Assembly (NCBI GenBank): GCA_003225175.1
Contig: QIBA01000034.1
Location: 1-64,000, forward strand
Source: Acidobacteriota bacterium
GTDB lineage: Bacteria > Acidobacteriota > Terriglobia > Terriglobales > Acidobacteriaceae
Direction: 5' to 3'
Length of the DNA stretch: 64,000 nucleotides
In this document: positions 17,761 to 25,610 of the stretch, piece after piece
Layout of the letters: every line of letters begins with the position of its first letter
Numbering within the stretch: position 1 is the stretch's first letter
Program-made: the position numbers and the translations under genes
Notes under the pieces: generated by a model
Seen by the model: the letters and a program-made list of their open reading frames with translations, nothing else
Told to the model about the DNA's origin: nothing
Database searches by the model: none

Positions 17761-18159
17761 TTACCCTCGGGAGTGGACGGCATGGTGAGCGAGTTGGTTG
17801 GCTTCGCGGTTCGACTCGCGGCTGATGTGAGAGATCGCGAAATCAAAGGAACGGGCCAGCTTGCGGCAGGTCCAGTGGAGGGAGTACAGGCGCGGGCTGC
17901 GACATGCGTACTCGCCTGTCATCTGACGGACTACCACCTGAGAGTCGGAGAAAACGTGCAGCACCTTAGCCTTCAGCTTCAGAGCGTGCTGCAAAGCCTC
18001 GAGCAAGGCGACGTATTCGGCAACATTATTGTCCTGATGCCCTATCCACTTTGAGATCCGGATCTTCTCGCCTTGAGAGTCCTGGAGCACGACGCCAATC
18101 CCGGAAGGTCCGGGACTGCCGTGGGAACCACCATCAACATGTGCAAGAAAAATTGACAT
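17761..18159 (-). CDS. RNase HI-like protein (RVT_3 type)
   Basis: This 132-residue protein has the RNase H fold and would cut RNA in RNA/DNA hybrids. Three of the four carboxylates are in place: D9 in 'AHVDGGSHG', E48 in 'NNVAEYVALLEAL' and D72 in 'VFSDSQVVV'. The fourth, normally in R-x-x-N-x-x-A-D-x-L-A, is Asn121 ('REANQLAHHA'). The length matches the short archaeal/Bacillus-type RNase HI group without a hybrid-binding domain. It is a single gene with about 165 nt on one side and a gene-poor region on the other. Activity is probable but may be altered by the Asp-to-Asn change. Confidence 0.75.
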   Translation of the reverse strand: MSIFLAHVDGGSHGSPGPSGIGVVLQDSQGEKIRISKWIGHQDNNVAEYVALLEALQHALKLKAKVLHVFSDSQVVVRQMTGEYACRSPRLYSLHWTCRKLARSFDFAISHISRESNREANQLAHHAVHSRG

Positions 18160-18465
18160 CTGCTTTCGTTCTACTCACAAAATGCGTCAACTCTGCTCGG
18201 CGGTCAAGTGAATGTTTGGACTCGTCCCAAAGTTCTTGCGATTTGAGTTTGTGGAAACAATGTGAAAAATGAGTACGTAATCAAAATCGCTGGCATAAGT
18301 GGTGGTTCGTCAGTGTTTTGCCCTGTCAGTTTTCCAGAGCTTTGAAATTGCCTATGCACCAATCATTAGCGTTGACACTTATGGTCGTGATCTTTAGATT
18401 AAGTCGCGTCGACGGCTGAAAGGTTCAGTGCCTATCAAGTTGCTGAACCGAAGTAGGCTGGGTGA

Positions 18466-18668
18466 TCAACCCGGTGGAGCGATCCACAGGGTGACCAGAC
18501 CCGAAAAAACCGGCGGACACTGCGAGGTGCAGCCGGGGTTTGGAACTGCGAAAGCAGTGATCGCATCAGGGGCTGTGACGGTACATGTATCCACGTCGGT
18601 AACTCCCTCGCAGGAGTTGCTGGCTGGAGCATAACCAATGTCGCAGCCCTTTTAATTTTTCCTCCCAT
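18466..18668 (-). pseudogene. Small secreted protein, frameshifted remnant (candidate)
   Basis: On the minus strand an ATG at 18668 with GGAAGGAAAG about 5 nt upstream begins 'MGGKIKRAATLVML', which looks like the start of a signal peptide. In another frame the same stretch reads a Cys-containing segment, 'SCEGVTDVDTCTVTAPD' then 'PNPGCTSQCPPVF', ending 'LWIAPPG' at a TGA (18466-18468). Joining the two needs one frameshift near 18630. The second part has the look of an exported, disulfide-bonded peptide. No family is recognised and the call is tentative. Confidence 0.35.
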
Positions 18669-19231
18669 CGTATTCTTTCCTTCCGAATTCTCATTGTTGT
18701 TTGTGCCACGACACGGCATCTCGCCAGCTGCGCTCAAAATGGACGGCTGAGGTCTACCAGTTGGGACGCGGTGGTGTGGCTCAAAATGGAACAATTCTGG
18801 ATGCGATTCGCGCAGGAAGGAATCGCTGCGAGTCGAGAGTTTCGAAATCAGTTCGTATTCCACTTCACCGCAGACTGTTAACTCTTATTGCTAAATTGGG
18901 AACCTGGCCTTCATATGTCATGTGCGCTCGTGCAGTCTTGCGCGCATGACTTCTTCGTTGCGAAAGATGTTGTCACGCGGTCTCCTCCAACATTATCAAT
19001 TACCTGGCTCGCTTAGAACACCTTTCAATTGGAACGTAATTCAAGCTCGGAGCTGCGCTGTTTGCCTCATCGCTCTCCGACTGAACTTCAAACCCAGAAT
19101 GCGGGTTCATGCGCTGATGTGATGAATCCCGAAATGGTACCTCGGGGAACAAAGGATTTGAGGATTCCAAGAGTGCTCGTGCGAGTTCACTGCACACGGA
19201 ATCCGGTTTCACGCGAAGAGTCGTATTCTCT
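18669..19231. other. Gene-poor stretch
   Basis: Several short open frames occur on both strands, but none has a convincing ribosome-binding site, a hydrophobic signal or a recognisable motif. The same is true of 18160-18465. The stretch is best read as decayed or non-coding DNA. Confidence 0.4.
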
Positions 19232-19375
19232 GAAGTCAAAGCCTGGGTACGTCTCCGAACAGGAGATCAGGTGTGAATGCGAGGACCTCGGTTTGCGGAT
19301 TTGTGGGTCCCTCGTCCGCGAGCGCGTAAATCACCAGGCTTGAGTTCTTACCAAGTACGAATACCCGAGAGCCAC
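19232..19375 (-). pseudogene. Duplicated C-terminal fragment of the lipoprotein gene 22235-23500
   Basis: About 144 bp match 22231-22374 with roughly 15 substitutions and no gaps. The match begins a few bases before the position of the stop codon of the intact gene and covers its last 45 or so codons. The stop itself is not kept cleanly. It is a detached, diverging copy with no start, about 3 kb from its parent and in the same orientation. Confidence 0.8.
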
Positions 19376-19670
19376 ACCCCAAGACCAGAGCTTACACCGT
19401 AAACCGACACACGGCAGGAAGGCAGCAATTCGCGACAAGCGATTGGCCGCGAGCTCTTGGCTGCTGGTACCCGGGAGCCGCTAGAAGACGCCGAAGATCT
19501 TTGGTGTACAAACGACAACCCAGCTGGGAACTCTGGGGAGAGGTGTCCGGGTTCTCTGGCCTTTGTTCCTGGAAATGGGAAGAGTGCCGCTCCGACCTTA
19601 CGAAAGCCGACGGAGAATGGAACGACAGAAAAGTGAGCCGATGACAGTCTAACAATTGAGCAGAGTTATC

Positions 19671-19818
19671 AAGTGTGTGTGGCCCTACCTGCCCGTAGCT
19701 TGAGCGCAGATTGGGAATCATCCTGCATGCAGCGGGAATTGTCCGGAAATTGGACAGAGTCAGATCAAAAGTGTGTGCTGGCCCGACCTGCCGGTACGTG
19801 AGTGCCATATTGGGAATC
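19671..19818. repeat. Two imperfect copies of a 50-bp unit
   Basis: Copy 1 (19671-19719) and copy 2 (19769-19818) share GTGTGTG, GGCCC, ACCTGCC and ATTGGGAATC in the same order. On the minus strand the copies encode 'IPN....Y.QVGP.HT.D' twice within a 155-codon open frame (19392-19859), but that frame has no other sign of coding. A short intergenic repeat is the simpler reading. Confidence 0.45.
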
Positions 19819-19935
19819 GGCTTCACCCGCTCTGGCAACGTGCCTCCCACCATCGGCATCTTTCGAAGCGCCCCTTTTACTTCCTACAACTCTCTCATTA
19901 ATCAACTTTTCCCCTGGAGAAAAGAATGAGTTGCC

Positions 19936-20832
19936 ATGAAGAAGCTACTTGGTTTAGTGACCGTCGCGGCCTGCCTGGGTCTTGCGCTGTTCCTGAGGGC
20001 ACAGACCCTGGGCCAAACAACTCCTACCACCACAGCTCAAAGCACTCTGTCCCCCGATCAAGTCACTAGGCTGCTGCAGAGCTCGTTGGCGATCATGAGT
20101 GCGATTCCCGAGCCAGCCGACGACCCGCTGCTTGACGCCAATGGAAACGTGGTGCTCGACGCATCTGGGAATCCCGTATCGGATCCAAACGAGCAGTTTC
20201 ACAGCGTGAAGCCTCAGGAGTTCGACCCCGGGCATACCAATCTGGTGCAGTCGGCCTGGCTCAATGGGATCGGCTGCCCTACGAACGCGACAATTGCGAT
20301 TGCGAACGCGACTGGCACGGGAATCGCAAGTTTTCACACATCTACGGACCCGGGCTGCCCGACTGGCGATGTGAAGGACCAGCACAACGAAGGTCTTCTG
20401 CTTGTGAAAACCGGCCCGAGCGAGAACTTTGCTTCAGCCACTGCCGAGTTGAAGAAGGTGAAAGGCACTGTTCTCACCGAGCTCGGTTGGGACATCAGAA
20501 AGAGTCCCACGCTCGGCGGGACCTCCAGCCCGCAAGGATCACATTGCGGTGGGGGAGCGCCGCGCTGGAACATCAGCACCGATATGGGATTTTTCTTTCT
20601 TGGCTGCAACACCGGCACGATTCAGTTATTCAGCAATGCCTGGATACGCATGCGCTGGGGCGCCCCCGAACTGCTGGCTGCGGGGATTCCGGCGAGCGCT
20701 AAGGTCCAGAGAATTCAGATTGTCTTTGACGAGGGGACCGACACCGGGCCTGATTTCTTTGGTGCGGCTGTCCTCGACAACATCGACGTGAACGACATCC
20801 TCGTTGGACACGGCGCCACCGACGCGAACTGA
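19936..20832 (+). CDS. Secreted protein of unknown function
   Basis: I do not recognise a family. The ATG at 19936 is preceded by GGAGAAAAG. Residues 1-22 form a signal peptide ('LLGLVTVAACLGLALFLRAQ' follows MKK). The mature N-terminus is Thr/Gln-rich, followed by a short internal duplication 'LLDANGNV' / 'VLDASGNP' (about 66-81). The rest is a compact domain with about five Cys residues ('NGIGCPTN', 'DPGCPTGD', 'GSHCGGGA', 'FLGCNTG') and a C-terminal 'DNIDVNDILVGHG' that resembles a lectin-like or adhesion strand pair. It is probably periplasmic or released, and stands alone between repeats. Confidence 0.7.
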   Translation: MKKLLGLVTVAACLGLALFLRAQTLGQTTPTTTAQSTLSPDQVTRLLQSSLAIMSAIPEPADDPLLDANGNVVLDASGNPVSDPNEQFHSVKPQEFDPGHTNLVQSAWLNGIGCPTNATIAIANATGTGIASFHTSTDPGCPTGDVKDQHNEGLLLVKTGPSENFASATAELKKVKGTVLTELGWDIRKSPTLGGTSSPQGSHCGGGAPRWNISTDMGFFFLGCNTGTIQLFSNAWIRMRWGAPELLAAGIPASAKVQRIQIVFDEGTDTGPDFFGAAVLDNIDVNDILVGHGATDAN

Positions 20833-20848
20833 ATTGTAGACCCATTAT

Positions 20849-20867
20849 GGGCGGCACTTGCCCGCCC
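20849..20867. terminator. GC-rich hairpin after the secreted protein gene
   Basis: GGGCGG (20849-20854) pairs with CCGCCC (20862-20867) around a 7-nt loop, 17 nt after the stop at 20832. There is no T-tract, so a rho-independent terminator is only tentative. Confidence 0.35.
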
Positions 20868-20969
20868 CTGATGGGGCGCGGGCCAGCGCTAAAACGCATC
20901 GTCTGTTCGTCTCGCTTTGTCGCGAGGCTGGAAAGCCTCGCTCCTCGGATGAATCCTGGGGCTCCGGGA

Positions 20970-21153
20970 GAAGCAGCGATAAGCAATTCGCAATAAGCAA
21001 TTAGCTCGAAACGCAGCGATTAGCGGGAAGCCGCTAGCCGTGCAGGCTATCCGATTTTGTCCGGTTTTGTCTTAGCTAATTGCTGATCGCGAATTGCCGC
21101 TTTAAGCCGTTGCCGTAGCTAATTGCTAATTGCTGCCTTTCCAGCTAATTGCT
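20970..21153. repeat. Cluster of AGCAATTAGC / GCTAATTGCT decamers
   Basis: The decamer appears once forward (20996-21005) and four times in reverse complement (21075-21084, 21118-21127, 21125-21134, 21144-21153), with further partial copies such as AGCAATTCGC and AGCGATTAGC. The last copy overlaps the stop codon of the gene at 21152. A unit AATTAGCTCGAAA...GCGATTAGC near 21000-21024 recurs at 22195-22219. This is the main content of the 319-nt gap between the two genes. Confidence 0.75.
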
Positions 21154-22156
21154 AGCGTTTGAACCAGTACAGGAGAATGCCGTAGCCCACGCCGGCAGGA
21201 TCGCTCGTCCTTGCAGACTGAAAGGCCATGAACCGTCCATCAGTCGAAATTACCGGGTTCGATGCCTTTCCGCCTTCGTAATCGTTGAAGTGTGTTAGCC
21301 GGGTAAAGTCCTTTCCGGCTCCGTCGAGTTTCAGCTTCCAGATGTCAATGTTGCCGGAGCCGCGCTTGCCGCCTAGCTGCTCGCACTGACGGTCGGCTTC
21401 GACCGTCGTGTAGAGTCCATCCGGGAAGATGCCTTCCACTTCGTTATACGTTCCCGGAGCTTTTGAGAAGTTCGTCACCTGACCGCTTTCGAGATCAATG
21501 CCCATGACAGACGCATGTCCCTCTGGTTCATAGCAGGTGAAAGTCATCTTGGTATCGTTGTCGTAGAAGTCCTGGGCTTCGAGTACACACCCTCGGTCTT
21601 TGCTTTCGTACACCGTTCTCTTGTTGATCAGCTTGGGCGCGCCGGAAGGATCTAAGTCCGCCATCATTAGCCGTGAAGCCTCGGGCGCAAGATCGGGGGA
21701 TTGGGCAGCGACCTGTGAAAACGCAATCTTTAGATTCTTCTTCGAAATCGCTGCGCCCTCACTCATCTTCTGGCCTAGCTTCACCGGCTTGGCTCCGCGC
21801 TCTTTGCTCAAGAACCAGAGTTCGTTGTCGCGGGTCCGACTGATGTGGGTATCTTCGAAGCGATCGGGGCCGATCAGGAGGTAGTCCCCGGTCACCAGAT
21901 ACATGACTCGGAGGAAGGCGGCGCCGGGAACATTACACGTCAAACATTGAATGATGCGCGACTTCAGGTCGACGACCATAGCGTCGCCAAAACTCTTAGC
22001 CATGAAGGCGACTCGCTGATTGTCCGGGGAGATGTCCGCACGTTCGCCGAAATGGGTCAGGATCTCGACGTTAGCAGGAAGATGCTCGAGCGGATTACCA
22101 GGAATCCTTTCCGCCAGCGGACCGACTAAAGCAAAAAGCAGAATTGAGAGCCGCAT
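21152..22156 (-). CDS. Secreted PD40/TolB-like beta-propeller protein
   Basis: A 334-residue protein with a short signal-like N-terminus ('MRLSILLFALVGPLAERIPG'). Repeated motifs 'ADISPDNQRVAFMAKSF', 'AAISKKNLKIAFSQVAA' and 'PVISTDGRFMAFQSART' are blade-start strands of WD40-like PD40 propellers. Four Cys are visible ('QCLTCNVP', 'GCVLEAQDF', 'TCYEPEG'). It probably binds a protein or sugar partner in the periplasm. It is flanked on both sides by the same short repeats (20970-21153 and 22195-22227). No partner gene is evident. Confidence 0.7.
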   Translation of the reverse strand: MRLSILLFALVGPLAERIPGNPLEHLPANVEILTHFGERADISPDNQRVAFMAKSFGDAMVVDLKSRIIQCLTCNVPGAAFLRVMYLVTGDYLLIGPDRFEDTHISRTRDNELWFLSKERGAKPVKLGQKMSEGAAISKKNLKIAFSQVAAQSPDLAPEASRLMMADLDPSGAPKLINKRTVYESKDRGCVLEAQDFYDNDTKMTFTCYEPEGHASVMGIDLESGQVTNFSKAPGTYNEVEGIFPDGLYTTVEADRQCEQLGGKRGSGNIDIWKLKLDGAGKDFTRLTHFNDYEGGKASNPVISTDGRFMAFQSARTSDPAGVGYGILLYWFKR

Positions 22157-22194
22157 CTGGAGATGCTAGTTGAAAAGCAGCGATTCGAAAGCAG

Positions 22195-22227
22195 AATTAG
22201 CTCGAAAAGTAGCGATTAGCAATTAGC
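22195..22227. repeat. Second cluster of AGCAATTAGC-type repeat
   Basis: GAATTAGCTCGAAAAGTAGC and the decamer AGCAATTAGC (22218-22227) repeat the unit seen at 21000-21026. The two clusters bracket the gene 21152-22156. Confidence 0.7.
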
Positions 22228-22234
22228 TTTGAAT

Positions 22235-23500
22235 TCAAAGCTTGGGTACATCTCCGAACAGGAGATCAGGTGTGAATGCGAGGATCTCAGTTTGCGGATT
22301 TGTTGGTCGCTCATCCGCGAGCGCGTAAATCATCAGGCTTGAGCTCTTACCAAGCACGAATATCCGAGAGCCATAGCGTGGAATGTAAATGCGGTCGGTT
22401 GCGCCAACCGGGATTTGCTGGACAGGCGCCGAGCTGATCGCTCCGGTCATCGGATCGAAGGTGAACCGTGCGAGCACCGCCGAAAGTGGGGTCGATATCT
22501 TTGCGTCCAGCATCTGCAAAACGGCGTACAAAGCATTGTGCGGCTCGTCGAGCGCGGCGCCACGCACAACTGGCCCCGAGCAATCTGTTCCGAACTGTTC
22601 AGTGCGAGCGGCGAAGCCTGCTACTCCTTCGCCTGTGATGGACATCACTGTCAGTGCGTTCTGCTCGCTGTTGTAGCTGACTTGGAAGCTTCCATCGCGA
22701 GTGTATGCCAACGGTTGTGAACCGCCCGAAATTAAACAAAAGTTGGCAGTTGTAAGCACAGGCGCAGGCTGGCCTCCCGGCTTGAACGAAGCAAAACTTG
22801 AAGGAACTCCGTCCTTGCTTACGGTGGCGAAAGCCGGCAAGGGACCGGGTTGGGTGTGAGCAAAAATGTATGACGTGCCATAGAGGAGCTGTGTTTTCTC
22901 GCCATATGCCAGATCGCTGAAGGTGGGAACTGAATATCGATCAATGGATGGTGTAACGTCGGTCGGCCCTGTGATGGTTCCGTCTGGATCGTAGTGAAAG
23001 AGCAGGAGGTGGCCGGGCGTATCGAAGTAGCCTCCGAAAACGTATGAAATCAGGTAAACGGCCTTGAGCTCCGGCACTACTGCGATACTTCCGGCAACCT
23101 CGCCCGCTGGTATAGGAACTTCAGCGGCCGAGAGTAGATGCGCTGAGTTGCCGTCGTAGCGAAATGCCAGCAGTTGACGGCTGGCGTGAATCCAGTCGAC
23201 GCTTGAGCGCAGCTGTCCAAACATCAACTGCGCCTTGGGATCAGTTCCCCCAGGCAAAAACAACCCCGACAATTTGACTGTGTCACTCACGTTGACGGAA
23301 GCGCTGGCTATGAGCACTGCTTGCAATTGTGAAGTGTTTGAGTCGTTGTCGTAATGCATGGCCCACACGCTCTCAATAGCAGGAGCGTCTTGATTCGTTC
23401 CCTGCTCGGTAGTTGCATCGGAGTTCGCAGTTCCACGGCATCCGAAGATCCAGGCGCTAAGAACGATAAGTAAGGCGGCGGCGGCAACTCTGCCGGGCAT
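22235..23500 (-). CDS. Putative lipoprotein of unknown function (YncE-like propeller)
   Basis: Residues 1-21 are a signal peptide ending 'SAWIFGC', a plausible lipobox with Cys21 as lipidation site. The 400-residue mature part contains repeated loop-strand units ('QLLAFRYDGNSAHLLSA', 'AVLARFTFDPMTGAISS', 'NALTVMSITGEG'), as in proteins that tabulate values on beta-propeller blades. No catalytic motif is visible. The C-terminal 45 codons exist as a diverged copy at 19232-19375. The start at 23500 lies just next to the recombinase remnant on the other strand. Confidence 0.6.
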   Translation of the reverse strand: MPGRVAAAALLIVLSAWIFGCRGTANSDATTEQGTNQDAPAIESVWAMHYDNDSNTSQLQAVLIASASVNVSDTVKLSGLFLPGGTDPKAQLMFGQLRSSVDWIHASRQLLAFRYDGNSAHLLSAAEVPIPAGEVAGSIAVVPELKAVYLISYVFGGYFDTPGHLLLFHYDPDGTITGPTDVTPSIDRYSVPTFSDLAYGEKTQLLYGTSYIFAHTQPGPLPAFATVSKDGVPSSFASFKPGGQPAPVLTTANFCLISGGSQPLAYTRDGSFQVSYNSEQNALTVMSITGEGVAGFAARTEQFGTDCSGPVVRGAALDEPHNALYAVLQMLDAKISTPLSAVLARFTFDPMTGAISSAPVQQIPVGATDRIYIPRYGSRIFVLGKSSSLMIYALADERPTNPQTEILAFTPDLLFGDVPKL

Positions 23501-23508
23501 GACGAATT

Positions 23509-23986
23509 ATGAGAGCAGGTGCGAGCTGCGGGTTGGCTTATACGCCATCGGTCATCGCTCGCATTCAACGACTGAAGAAAATGGAAGTCGAAATCATTGG
23601 GGAGGAAAGGGAGCGAAGAAGCGCTTTAAGCTGGTGCGATCCGACGGGCCGAAAGATCTTCCAATCGCTCCGCAGAGGCGCTCCGCTCAGCGACGGCAAC
23701 GTCCTGCGGCGCCACCTCCGCCCCGCAGCCATAAAGCTCGGCCTGGATCCGAAGAAGGCCACTTGGCGTTCACTGCGAACATCCTGCACCACGTGGATGG
23801 TCGAGGCCGGAGCAAACCCGAAGGATGTACAAGGACAGATGCGACACGCTCGCATCTCCCACCACTATGGACATCTATGCGCAGTACGTTCCCGAGAGTC
23901 AGCGGCGGGCGATTGAGCGCACGATGACGATGGTGGAAACACGACAAGCTCAGTTGCAGCAGTTCGAGAGCACGCGAGTCAACTGA
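23509..23986 (+). pseudogene. Tyrosine recombinase (phage-type integrase), truncated and frameshifted
   Basis: Only the C-terminal catalytic part remains. 'GAPLSDGNVLRRHLRPA', 'TWRSLRTSCTTWMVEAGA' and 'DVQGQMRHARIS' (catalytic Arg and His boxes) are read in one frame. The expected continuation 'TTMDIYAQYVPESQRRAIE', with the nucleophilic Tyr, is in another frame starting at 23861 and ending at TGA 23984-23986. One extra C in CTCCCACC (23856-23863) causes the shift. The N-terminal core-binding domain and first Arg box are absent. The end lies 70 bp from a tRNA-Ala 3' end, so this is likely the integrase of a lost genomic island. Confidence 0.85.
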
Positions 23987-24055
23987 ATTGGAACGATTTG
24001 GAACGGAAAATCCAGCGTGATTGCCTCAAGCGAGCGCGCTAAGTGGTTGAAAACG

Positions 24056-24076
24056 TGGTGGAGCTAGTCGGGATCG
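24056..24076 (-). other. tRNA-Ala 3'-end fragment, probable attachment site
   Basis: On the minus strand this reads CGATCCCGACTAGCTCCACC plus A, which matches the T-loop to CCA end of bacterial tRNA-Ala (E. coli: CGATCCCGCTTAGCTCCACCA). The rest of a tRNA is absent. It lies just after the recombinase remnant, as att sites do in tRNA-integrating islands. Confidence 0.7.
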
Positions 24077-24426
24077 GCGCGCCATCTACCTTGAAAACAG
24101 GCGAGTAATTGATTTCGCTGCATCCTACAATTCGCAAAATGCCGGAACTTCCAGCAATCCCGAATTCATTGTACGTTTATTGTACGGTGATTGTGTTCTG
24201 AAGCAACGGTTTTTTTCTTCCCGTTTGCGGAAATGGATTTCTTTGGAAGCCGAGTCGGCTCACAATCACGATGCATTCGCTTATCTGCCCCGAGCGAGGA
24301 GTTTGGAGGAGCGAAGACCAGAACTGGCGCGACACCCAGGTGGAAGCAACTGAAGTCTGACTTCATTGCGAACAAATCTGGACCTTCACTCAACGTGACA
24401 TACGCTTGGACGCTTGGCAGGAGCTG

Positions 24427-24516
24427 GTGGCGGATCAGCCTTTTGTATTTTTCCGAATACAGCAGGTTTGTTTAGAACTCAGCGATGGACTTTAACCTGT
24501 GTTACCGCCGTGAAAG
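24427..24516 (-). repeat. 90-bp direct repeat copy A with tRNA-Glu-like segment
   Basis: It matches 25073-25161 with about ten differences and one 1-bp gap. At its right end, the minus strand reads CTTTCACGGCGGTAACA, the anticodon loop to variable region of tRNA-Glu(UUC), then a decayed T-loop. No full tRNA can be folded. It is likely a duplicated attachment region or a relic of a tRNA-Glu locus. Confidence 0.65.
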
Positions 24517-25061
24517 CGGCCCTTAAGCTAGATCAGTTAACAAATACAAGGCACGGGTCGTTCAACAATGCCTGGTAAGGAGCAGCAAACCCGGCAGGGC
24601 ACGGACTTTCATTGTACCGTTCTTGTACCGCAAGAAACGTGTAAACAGCTGGTCCCAGTAGGGGAAGACATTTTTTGAATTTGGACCTGTTGGATTAATG
24701 GTCGATGTTGATTGAAGTGACTTCCTGGCATTTCTCGGCACAGCTCGCTATGCCTATTTCCAAATGTTACTTTCCTCCTACTTCGGAGCAAGAAGACTCC
24801 GCAAACAATTCCGGCCATTTCCCGTAAACGCGCCGATCACATCACTAAATGAGTAAGCGAATGAAGCTTCTCTGCCCTCAAGAACCTCACGAACCTGGCG
24901 GATGTCGTCGCGATCGAGACGAGACCTCTTCCATGCAATGGTGCTGGAAACCAGATAAGTTATTGATGATAAAGGGCGATAAAGCGGGGTTGATGTCAAG
25001 AAACCGGCAGAATCGCCCTAGTTTGACACCAAATTTGACACCAAGAAAATTGGGCGCAATC
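24517..25061. other. Non-coding interval between the 90-bp repeats
   Basis: No gene with a start signal or motif is visible. Short phrases such as TTTGACACC (twice near 25020-25041) and TTGTACCG (near 24613-24630) recur. It may be what remains of an inserted element. The same holds for 25166-25610 upstream of the arabinose isomerase gene, where no promoter could be assigned. Confidence 0.4.
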
Positions 25062-25090
25062 AAAGGCTGATAGTGGCGGATCAGCCTTTT
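25062..25090. terminator. Hairpin spanning the edge of repeat copy B
   Basis: AAAGGCTGA (25062-25070) pairs with TCAGCCTTT (25081-25089), extended by one T-A pair, followed by TTTT on the plus strand and AAA/TTT on the other. It would end transcription in both directions. Only half of it is repeated at 24427, so the repeat boundary falls inside the loop. Confidence 0.55.
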
Positions 25091-25161
25091 ATGTTTTCCG
25101 AATACAGCAGGTTCGTTTAGAACTCAGCGATGGATTTGAACCCGTGTTACCGCCGTGAAAG
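25073..25161 (-). repeat. 90-bp direct repeat copy B with tRNA-Glu-like segment
   Basis: This is the better-preserved partner of 24427-24516: the minus strand reads CTTTCACGGCGGTAACA and then GGGTTCAAATCC, matching tRNA-Glu from anticodon loop to T-loop, but the T-stem 3' half and acceptor do not pair. The two copies are 646 bp apart, in the same orientation. Confidence 0.7.
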
Positions 25162-25610
25162 TCCGATACCCTGTTGGAACTGATTGAAAAACTGCGACAC
25201 GAGTGGCTACCTAAAGCAGTTTCGGCGCGGGTAGAAAGGATTCGTGGATCATAATTGGACCATAGCTGGACCATGAGTTTCGTCTCCCTGGATGATCCTC
25301 CGCCACTCCCAGGTAGATTCGCATTTTGCTTTTTTCGTGTTATCCGCAACTAAAGTGCGACGACGTCTAAGAGCACTTAAGCAGTGACATTCTAAACGTA
25401 CTTCTCGGACTCACTCATTTTTTTGGTTGGTCTCCGACACAAACGCAATCGTTCCGGTTTGTGGTTGGAATGCTGAGGAAGTGAACCAGCCTATCTACGC
25501 CCGCATGATAGCATTCGCCAAAAGCGTGTCTTCAACTTACGAACACTGAGAGAGTTCTACGTTATGCACTATTGCCTCTTAGACACGCCTTCACGGGAAA
25601 AAATGGGGCA

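Noticed and set aside
19392-19859. 155-codon open frame on the minus strand with an internal repeat
   Set aside because: The repeat is explained by a 50-bp DNA repeat. There is no start signal, no hydrophobic segment and no family similarity.
24191-24475. 94-codon open frame near the recombinase remnant
   Set aside because: No ribosome-binding site, and its end runs into the 90-bp repeat; composition is not protein-like.
25073-25161. Intact tRNA-Glu gene
   Set aside because: Only the anticodon loop to T-loop part matches. The T-stem does not pair and no acceptor stem or 5' half exists.
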